Source: Myxococcales bacterium (GTDB lineage: Bacteria; Myxococcota; Bradymonadia; UBA7976; UBA1532). Taken from it: 8,008 nt of DNA. The notes under the pieces are model-generated. The model ran no database searches. It had not been told where the DNA came from and saw only the letters and a list, made by a program, of their open reading frames with translations. The first letter of the stretch is position 1. The number at the start of each line of letters is the position of its first letter. Shown in pieces: positions 1-5,763 of this stretch. The stretch is from assembly GCA_020430675.1 (NCBI GenBank), contig JAGQJJ010000152.1, positions 1 through 8,008 of the forward strand. Reading direction: 5' to 3'. Made by a program: the position numbers and the translations under genes.

Positions 1-1523
1 AGGCGGCGATGGGCCTCGATGATGCGCGACAGGGCGACGGTGGCGCCCGGCGGGTCGGTGTGCAGCGTCAGCGCGCCGTCGCCTTGCAGGAAGGCGGCGT
101 GGCGGCCGCGGTCGTGGATGCGCAGCAGCGCCTCAAAACGCGCCGACTGCTCGGCGTCGCGTGCCGCCTCGGCCAATTCGAGCTGGTCGCGGTAATGGTC
201 AGCGAGCGCGGCGTGCGCCGTCTCGAGGTCGGGCGCCTGGGTCAAAGCCGAGCGGACCCGCTGTTCCCAGTCGATCTCGGTCAGGGCCGCCTGCCTTTCG
301 AGGGCGGCAGCGCCGTCTTCGGTGGCCCAGGCGGTGTGCCGCGCTTCGATGGGCGCGTGCGGCGGCATGCCGCTCAGCTCGAGCTCGGCTTCGGCGCGCA
401 GGGCCCGGGCCTGGCGGCGCAGCGCGCGGGCTTCGGGCAGCAGCGCGCGGGCCTCGGCGACCAGCTTCTCGCCCTGCTCACGGCGGCGCGCGCCTTCGAG
501 CCAGGCGCGCAGCGCGACGGCAAGCGGCGCGGCATCGGCGTAGCGGTCCTCGGGCTCGCGCGCCATGGCCCGGCTGCAGATGCCGAGCAGCTCGTCGGGC
601 ATGGGCGGGTGGCTCGGGTGCACCCGCGCCCGCGGAGGCTGCGGCGGGCCCTCGATGGTATTGCGCCAGACCGACTGGGCGGTGCCGATGAAAGGCGGCT
701 GGCCGGTGAGGATCTCATAGAGGATGGCGCCGAGCGCGTAGACGTCGCTGGCCGGGCCGATGCGCTTGCGCTCGGCGGCGGCCTGTTCGGGCGGCATATA
801 GGCCGGCGTGCCGACCACCTGGCCGATGCGGGTGAACCGCGCGTCGGCCTCGGCCGCCTCGGGGCCTTCGTCGCTGACCGGCAGGTCATCGTCGCCGCCG
901 CGGCTCAGCGCGATGCCCCAGTCCATCACCTGCACCTCGCCGAACGCGCCCACCATGACGTTCTGCGGCTTGAGATCGCGGTGCACGATGCCCTCGCGAT
1001 GGGCGTAGGCCATCGCTTCGCAGACGCGCAGCAGGGTCTCGATGAGGCGCCGCAGGTTCCAGCCGTCGGGCGTGTCGCGCCAGGCGTGGTCGCCGCTGAC
1101 GCGGTGCACGTCCGCGATGACGTCGGCGAGCGTCCGGCCGAGCACCTCGCGCATCGTGTACCAGAGGCGCCCGTCGGGCAGCTCGCCGCGATCGTGCACC
1201 GGCACGATGCCGGGGTGCTGCAGGCCGGCGGTGATGCCCGCCTCGCGCGCGAAGCGGGCGCGCGCGATCGGGTTGTCGAGGATGGGCAGGCCGAGCACCT
1301 TCATCGCGACGGTGCGGTCGAGCAGGGCGTCGTAGACCCGGCGAACCTCACCCATGCCGCCGCGACCGATCACACCGCGATCTTCATAGCGCTCAGCAAA
1401 CTCAATCGCCCGGCCGAACGTCGTCGCCGCGCCCGTGCCGCCGTCGCTGCGCAATGAATCGAGCGTCTCTTCCGCCCACCCGAGCGTGCGCGCCCAGGCG
1501 GCGAGGCGATCGTCTTCGGCCAT
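1..1523 (-). CDS. Ser/Thr protein kinase, partial (C-terminus beyond left edge), probable kinase/formylglycine-generating-enzyme-like fusion
   Basis: Transfers phosphate from ATP to Ser/Thr of proteins. Visible part is 507 residues, with no stop before the edge. Kinase signatures are all present: Gly-loop IGRGGMGEV (52-60), Lys75 in VAMK, a likely helix-C Glu94, HRDLKPQN (181-188), DWG (201-203, in place of DFG), PPE (244-246) as the APE equivalent, SDVYALG (259-265) and Arg327. The activation segment holds an acidic stretch of about 20 residues after DWG. Residues 342-470 are Ala/Glu/Arg-rich helices, probably coiled coil. From 485 the segment LTLHTDPPGATV resembles the start of a PEGA-type beta domain. 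From memory of the family, this kinase-helix-PEGA-like arrangement is usually followed by a SUMF1/formylglycine-generating-enzyme-like domain; that part is not in the window. No membrane segment is visible. The start ATG is supported by AGGAGA four bases upstream. The gene is divergent from the FHA gene. The kinase call is very secure; the C-terminal domain is inferred. Confidence 0.95.
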   Translation of the reverse strand, partial: MAEDDRLAAWARTLGWAEETLDSLRSDGGTGAATTFGRAIEFAERYEDRGVIGRGGMGEVRRVYDALLDRTVAMKVLGLPILDNPIARARFAREAGITAGLQHPGIVPVHDRGELPDGRLWYTMREVLGRTLADVIADVHRVSGDHAWRDTPDGWNLRRLIETLLRVCEAMAYAHREGIVHRDLKPQNVMVGAFGEVQVMDWGIALSRGGDDDLPVSDEGPEAAEADARFTRIGQVVGTPAYMPPEQAAAERKRIGPASDVYALGAILYEILTGQPPFIGTAQSVWRNTIEGPPQPPRARVHPSHPPMPDELLGICSRAMAREPEDRYADAAPLAVALRAWLEGARRREQGEKLVAEARALLPEARALRRQARALRAEAELELSGMPPHAPIEARHTAWATEDGAAALERQAALTEIDWEQRVRSALTQAPDLETAHAALADHYRDQLELAEAARDAEQSARFEALLRIHDRGRHAAFLQGDGALTLHTDPPGATVALSRIIEAHRR

Positions 1524-1527
1524 TGAG

Positions 1528-1533
1528 TCTCCT
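1528..1533 (-). promoter_or_regulatory. Shine-Dalgarno site of the kinase gene
   Basis: The minus strand reads AGGAGA, then CTCA, then the ATG at 1523. This fixes the start of the kinase even though about 45 residues precede the Gly-loop. Confidence 0.75.
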
Positions 1534-1601
1534 CGGCTCGAATGTGCCCGGTGCTGCCCGCGATCGCAACAGAGACGCCCTCGCGTGAGGACAGACCACA
1601 C

Positions 1602-1630
1602 TTTACCCGCCTCGGCCCAGCGGATAGAGT
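1602..1630 (+). promoter_or_regulatory. Possible sigma-70-like promoter of the FHA gene
   Basis: TTTACC (1602-1607) and TAGAGT (1625-1630) are 17 bases apart, and each matches the consensus at four of six positions. A transcript from here would begin near 1637, which would make the GTG at 1638 leaderless or nearly so. That agrees with the lack of a clear ribosome binding site, but matches of this quality also arise by chance. Confidence 0.2.
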
Positions 1631-1637
1631 GCGGGAC

Positions 1638-2570
1638 GTGGCGACGTTTGTGCACCCCATGCTCTCGCAGCGCTTCACCCTGGCCGCCCGCACGCTTGTC
1701 GGGCGCGCCGAGCACTGCACCTTCGAACTGAAGAACCGACTGGTCTCGGGCGAGCACGCCCTGGTCACCTGGTCGGAAGACGCCGGCTGGCGCGTGCGCG
1801 ATCTGGGCAGCCGCAACGGGACTTTTGTCAACGGGCAGGCGGTCAAGCCGGGCGAGCGCGTGCAGCTCACCTCGGGCTGCGAGCTGACCTTCGCCGACGA
1901 GCGCTGGCGGCTGAGCGATGACCTGCCGCCGGTGGCGATCGCGCGCGATCTGGACGCGGAACACCTGCGGCTGGCCGACGGCGATCTGCTGCTCTTGCCC
2001 GATGACGAGGAGCCGCAGGTGATGATCTTCGCCGATCGCACCTCGGGCGGCTGGGTGGCCGAGATCGAGGGCGATCCGCGGCCGGTTCGCGATCAAGAGA
2101 CCATCACGGTCGGCGAGCAGCGCTGGGAGCTGGGTCTGCCGCCGCTGGAGAAGCAGGCCGGCATGCTCAGCACCCTGGGCATGGAAGAGCTGTCGCTCTC
2201 GCTGAGCACCGTCGATCGGCTGCGGTTTGTGGTCGACGAGGGCGATGAGCAGGAGGTCGGCTTGACGGTGGTCTATCGCCAGCAGCCGATCGAGGTGCCG
2301 GCGCGCAGCCATCACATCCTGCTGTTGGAGCTGGCCCGGGCGATCGACGCCGACGCGGGGCTGCCGCGCAGCGAGCGCGGGTGGCGCTATGTCGACGCGG
2401 TCTGCCGGGCGCTCGATGTCGACGCCGCGACGCTGAACACGCTCATCTTCCGGGCGCGCAAGCAGTTTTCTTCCCTCGGCATCGGCGGATCGGCGCAGCT
2501 CATCGAGCGGCGGGCCAATACGCGCCAGATGCGCCTGGGCATCGATCGGGTCGAGTTCGAGCCGGGCTGA
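1638..2570 (+). CDS. FHA domain protein with putative C-terminal winged-helix domain
   Basis: Probable phosphothreonine-reading cytoplasmic signalling protein of about 310 residues. Counting from the GTG at 1638, the FHA domain covers about 8-92. Its conserved features are VGR (21-23), the phosphate-contact pattern SGEH (37-40) and DLGSRNGTFVNG (55-66). A middle region (about 93-185) is rich in Asp/Glu and beta-like; it might be a degenerate second sandwich, but I cannot prove this. The last 85 residues or so (HHILLLELARA to the end) read as helices followed by a strand pair (RANTRQMRLG), like the winged-helix tail I recall from other myxobacterial FHA proteins; DNA binding is inferred. The start is uncertain. 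GTG at 1629, 1638 and 1650 and ATG at 1659 are all possible. The ATG at 1542 would add 32 residues unlike an FHA domain and has no ribosome binding site. It is divergent from the kinase, a likely functional partner, and convergent with the lipoprotein gene. No membrane segment. Confidence 0.88.
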   Translation: MATFVHPMLSQRFTLAARTLVGRAEHCTFELKNRLVSGEHALVTWSEDAGWRVRDLGSRNGTFVNGQAVKPGERVQLTSGCELTFADERWRLSDDLPPVAIARDLDAEHLRLADGDLLLLPDDEEPQVMIFADRTSGGWVAEIEGDPRPVRDQETITVGEQRWELGLPPLEKQAGMLSTLGMEELSLSLSTVDRLRFVVDEGDEQEVGLTVVYRQQPIEVPARSHHILLLELARAIDADAGLPRSERGWRYVDAVCRALDVDAATLNTLIFRARKQFSSLGIGGSAQLIERRANTRQMRLGIDRVEFEPG

Positions 2571-2594
2571 TCTCGGGCCGCAGCCGCCGCCGAA
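2571..2594. other. Convergent gap between the FHA and lipoprotein genes
   Basis: Only 24 bases lie between the two stop codons. No inverted repeat followed by a T-run is visible, so neither gene has an obvious intrinsic terminator here. Transcripts may overlap at their 3' ends or end by Rho. Confidence 0.6.
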
Positions 2595-5500
2595 TCAGGG
2601 TTCGGGGTGGCCGGCCTGCAGCATGCGATGCAGATCCGGCAGCGCGATCGGCCGTGGCACCGCGGGCGGCAGCGGCGGGCGGCGCTTGGCCATGCCAGGC
2701 GTGATGGGCGGGTGGTCGTAGCCGTCGCCGTCGACGTCGAGGTAGAGCGGGTTGCTGAAGCTGAGCGGGCGTACACCGCGGCGCAGGACGACCGGGTAGA
2801 GGTCGGTTCCGCCGCGCACCACCACCACCACATAGCTGTCCTTCTCGGGGGCGAGCTGGAAGCGCGCCCGCCAGCGGTGGCGTGAATGGGGCACCGTGCC
2901 CTCGGCGGCGATCTCGTCGGGCAGCGCTTCGAGCGGCGCTTCGAGCGTGGGCGGCAAGGCGTCTTCGATGTACTCGGCCGAGTCGCTGACGAGGGGTTCA
3001 ACGATGTTGCTGTAGACGCCGACGGTTTCGATGCGCATCCACGCCGGGGTCTGGATGTCGACCGTGAAGTCGACCGGGGTGCCGGGCGCGATGGCCAGCG
3101 TGTCGCCGATGCTGGCCCGTTGCTCGCCGACCTGGGCGGTGACGGTGAAAAACGGCCCATTGGAGCCGATGGCGCGGCCGGCGTTGACCATGCGAGCGAA
3201 GTGCTCGCGCTCGAACGTGGCCGGGGTATCGTGCGCCTCGCCGACAAAGACGTAGGTGCGTGGCCCGCCGGCCTGGGCGGTGAGGCGCTTGTGCGTGTCG
3301 CTGACCCCGGTGCCGGTGGGCGTGAAGCCGCGGCCGACGAGCGTCAGCCACCAGCGCAGGCGGCCCCAGAAATTGCCGACGCCGTGGCCGTTCATGACCT
3401 CCATCGCGGTGAAGCCTTCGTCCCAGAGGCCGGTGTCGCCGGTGACCGGGTCGGGCGTGACCGGTGGAAGGCGCAGAACCGATGGGTCGGTCAGGGTGAC
3501 GCCGGTCATCAAGTCGGCCTGCACGAGCTGGAAGAAGCCGTTGTCGGCGTGGTTGACCTGCACGACCTGGGTGCCGGGGAAGGCCTGCAGCGCGGCGAAG
3601 ATCTCGGCGGGGCGCAAACCGAAGCCGCGGCCGCCGGCCCAATCGACGGCGCCGCCGTTGCGACTTTCGGGGTCGCGGGGCAACGGGAAGGAATTGTAGT
3701 GGCCGTAATCGAAGGTGGTCAGCTCGACGCCGGGCACGCCGATCAGCTCCTGTTCGCCGCCCAACTCGGCGATGGTGGGGCCGTAGTCGGTGATGACGTC
3801 GTGGTCGGTTGAGACGAGCACGTCGACGCCTTCGCCGAGGAAGCTGCGCACGCGGTCGGCCAGGGTGACGGGTGAGTCGGGCGAGTTGATGGCGTGCACG
3901 TGGAAGTCGCCAGTGAGCACGCCGGCGGTGTCGACGACGCGGGCGATCTCGGCGGTGACCTCGGGCGCGTCGCCGGCGGCCACTTCGAGGGGCTCGCCGC
4001 CGGTGGTGAGCGCGTCGGGCGGCCAGACCGACCACTCGGGGCCGCGGCTCACGGTGAGCTGGTAGGTGCCGGGGGCCAGGTCGACGTCGGCGAGGCCGTC
4101 GACGCCGGTGAAGATGACCGAGGCGATCTGGCCGAGCGGGCCGTCGGAGGTCACGTCGCGCTGCACCGGCTGCGGCACCTGGGCACAGGCGCCGTCGCAG
4201 CGCACGGTGAGGCGGCCGGGCGTGGGCGCGCCGTCGGGGCGAGTGATGCGGACGCGCAGGCGGGCGGTGGCTTGCAGCTCGATGGCAGGCGCCTCGACGG
4301 GCTGATCGGCGACGTCGATCGCCGGGTCGCCTGCGGCGGGCGGGCTGCCTTCGCGCCAGGGCACCAGGGTGTAGTGGCGGCCGCTTGGCACGCGCATGGT
4401 GTAGCGGCCATCGGCGCCGGTGCGGCCCTGGTTGAGCGCGCGGCCTTCGTCGTCGACGGCGGCGACGCGGACGCCGGGCGTAGGCACGCCGGCGGTGGTC
4501 ACGAGGCCGGTGACCGGCGTCGTCGGCACGCCGAGCACCGCCCACATCGGGTCGATGAGGCTCGCGGCGTCGCCGTCGCCGACAAAGTGCCAGTGGTCGA
4601 CACGGCCGATATCGCCCGGCGCGAGGTGGAAGAGGCCGTTGAGCGTGGGCAGTTGCGGGGGCGTGGCCAGCAGCACCGGCAGCAGGTTGCGCGAGCCGAT
4701 CAGCGAGACCGAGACGCCCGAGATGGTCACAAACGCGCCGCTCGTGGGGAAGTCGCCTTCGAGCGCCGGGGCCGGCACCGGCACGTAGGCGTGGCCGGCG
4801 CGCTCGCCGACATAGGCCACGCCGGGCAAAGGCACGCCGGTGATGTCGGCGAAGGGGTTGCCGCTTCCATAACCGCCGCTCGGGCCGAGGGGGTTGAAGA
4901 CGGCGACCGCGCCGCCGGAGTCGATGAGGTGGCCGACCGGCAGGTGCACCGCGGTGTCGCCGTCGTTGCGCATTGCGGTGGCCACGCGCACGCCGGTGTC
5001 GCCGGGGCGCAGCACGTAATACTGCGTGATCGTCAGCGGCAGCTCGACGTCGATGTCGTAGCCGAGCACCACGCCGCGGCCTTGCGGGAAGGCGGCGAGG
5101 ATGCCGCGGAGGTTGACGAAGTCGAGCGGCGTGGGGTGACCGGTGACGGCCAGCACCGCGGCACGGCCGTCGGCGCCGTCGTTGAGGATGTCGAAGCGCT
5201 CGGGGTCGAGCGTCTGGCCCAGGTTGATGAAGAGGCACAACTCGCCGACCACGTCTTCCCCGGGCTCGCCGGCCGGGCGTCGGATGTCGGCGTCGATGAC
5301 ATTGCCGCCGTAGGGGCACGGGCCGATGACCCGATCACCGGCTTCGACGACAAAGCGCACCTTCTCGTTTTCGAGCACGTAGTCCCCTACCCGGCTCAGC
5401 GGCGTGGGGCCGCCGACCAGGTCTTCGGGGCGTTCGCTGACAAAAGCGCGGGCGCGGCCCATGGCATCGGGTGGGGGCGCCATCAGGTCATCGAGGGCGA

Positions 5501-5735
5501 GCTCGACCGGGGTGCCGGGCGCCGGGCGGGGCGCGGCGTCGGGCCCGGGCGCGGCGTCGACTGCAAGATCGGGGTCGGCATCGGCGATCGCGACATCGGG
5601 CGCCGCGTCGGCTCGGGGCCCGTCGGGGCGCGGCACAAAAGCGTCGACCGACTCCGCGACCGTCAGATCGGGGTCATCACAGCCAAATCCGAAGAGCACC
5701 ACGACCGCCAAAGCCGTGGTCAAGCAGCGCTGCAT
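2595..5735 (-). CDS. Large predicted lipoprotein with PHP-type (CehA/McbA family) metallohydrolase domain
   Basis: Predicted exported lipoprotein of 1046 residues. The signal peptide (1-18) is followed by Cys19; the lipobox GFG-C is imperfect at -3. Asp20 follows the Cys, an inner-membrane retention residue in E. coli, though the rule may differ here. An Asp/Ala/Pro-rich linker spans about 20-75. Residues 95-400 are beta-rich and of unknown role. Residues 405-490 look like a carboxypeptidase-regulatory-like domain (GLVTTAGVPTPGVRV, then TGADGRYTM), and 490-600 a second similar beta domain with CDGAC (513-517). The PHP domain covers about 605-865: DFHVH (610-614), STDHD (642-646), GVEL with Glu671, GHYN (678-681), NH (728-729), NGH (782-784) and SDTH (812-815), so the expected metal ligands are present. 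The C-terminus holds DVDGDGYD (1000-1007), an Asp-rich, possibly calcium-binding loop. The family hydrolyses phosphoester or carbamate/amide bonds in known members; the substrate here is unknown. AGGAGG lies 5 bases upstream of the ATG. It follows the M23 gene by 28 bases, probably in one transcript. Confidence 0.9.
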   Translation of the reverse strand: MQRCLTTALAVVVLFGFGCDDPDLTVAESVDAFVPRPDGPRADAAPDVAIADADPDLAVDAAPGPDAAPRPAPGTPVELALDDLMAPPPDAMGRARAFVSERPEDLVGGPTPLSRVGDYVLENEKVRFVVEAGDRVIGPCPYGGNVIDADIRRPAGEPGEDVVGELCLFINLGQTLDPERFDILNDGADGRAAVLAVTGHPTPLDFVNLRGILAAFPQGRGVVLGYDIDVELPLTITQYYVLRPGDTGVRVATAMRNDGDTAVHLPVGHLIDSGGAVAVFNPLGPSGGYGSGNPFADITGVPLPGVAYVGERAGHAYVPVPAPALEGDFPTSGAFVTISGVSVSLIGSRNLLPVLLATPPQLPTLNGLFHLAPGDIGRVDHWHFVGDGDAASLIDPMWAVLGVPTTPVTGLVTTAGVPTPGVRVAAVDDEGRALNQGRTGADGRYTMRVPSGRHYTLVPWREGSPPAAGDPAIDVADQPVEAPAIELQATARLRVRITRPDGAPTPGRLTVRCDGACAQVPQPVQRDVTSDGPLGQIASVIFTGVDGLADVDLAPGTYQLTVSRGPEWSVWPPDALTTGGEPLEVAAGDAPEVTAEIARVVDTAGVLTGDFHVHAINSPDSPVTLADRVRSFLGEGVDVLVSTDHDVITDYGPTIAELGGEQELIGVPGVELTTFDYGHYNSFPLPRDPESRNGGAVDWAGGRGFGLRPAEIFAALQAFPGTQVVQVNHADNGFFQLVQADLMTGVTLTDPSVLRLPPVTPDPVTGDTGLWDEGFTAMEVMNGHGVGNFWGRLRWWLTLVGRGFTPTGTGVSDTHKRLTAQAGGPRTYVFVGEAHDTPATFEREHFARMVNAGRAIGSNGPFFTVTAQVGEQRASIGDTLAIAPGTPVDFTVDIQTPAWMRIETVGVYSNIVEPLVSDSAEYIEDALPPTLEAPLEALPDEIAAEGTVPHSRHRWRARFQLAPEKDSYVVVVVRGGTDLYPVVLRRGVRPLSFSNPLYLDVDGDGYDHPPITPGMAKRRPPLPPAVPRPIALPDLHRMLQAGHPEP

Positions 5736-5740
5736 CCGAG

Positions 5741-5746
5741 CCTCCT
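5741..5746 (-). promoter_or_regulatory. Shine-Dalgarno site of the lipoprotein gene
   Basis: A perfect AGGAGG on the minus strand lies five bases before the ATG at 5735. It sits inside the 28-base gap after the M23 gene and confirms both the start and the signal peptide. Confidence 0.85.
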
Positions 5747-5763
5747 GCCATCTGCCGGGGCCG

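Larger units (their letters stand above)
1524..1637. other. Divergent intergenic region between the kinase and FHA genes
   Basis: About 114 bases separate the two start codons, so the promoters of both genes should lie here and may overlap. It contains the palindrome GCGATCGC at 1560-1567 and a weak promoter-like pair on the plus strand. No small gene or RNA was recognised in it. Confidence 0.7.

Noticed and set aside
9..1457. A 482-codon open frame on the plus strand
   Set aside because: It is antisense to the kinase, whose conserved motifs lie on the minus strand. Its translation is low-complexity Ala/Arg/Gly-rich, as expected from high-GC shadow frames.
1542..1637. ATG at 1542 as the start of the FHA gene
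   Set aside because: The extra 32 residues do not look like an FHA domain, no ribosome binding site precedes the ATG, and it would use up nearly all of the divergent promoter region.
2571..2594. A bidirectional terminator between the convergent genes
   Set aside because: The gap is GC-rich but shows no clear hairpin and no T-run on either strand.
2886..3812. A 308-codon open frame on the plus strand
   Set aside because: It is antisense to the PHP domain coding region and has no family-like motif or ribosome binding site.
2998..5319. A 773-codon open frame on the minus strand
   Set aside because: It is a shifted frame of the lipoprotein gene, extremely Arg/Pro/His-rich, with no domain.
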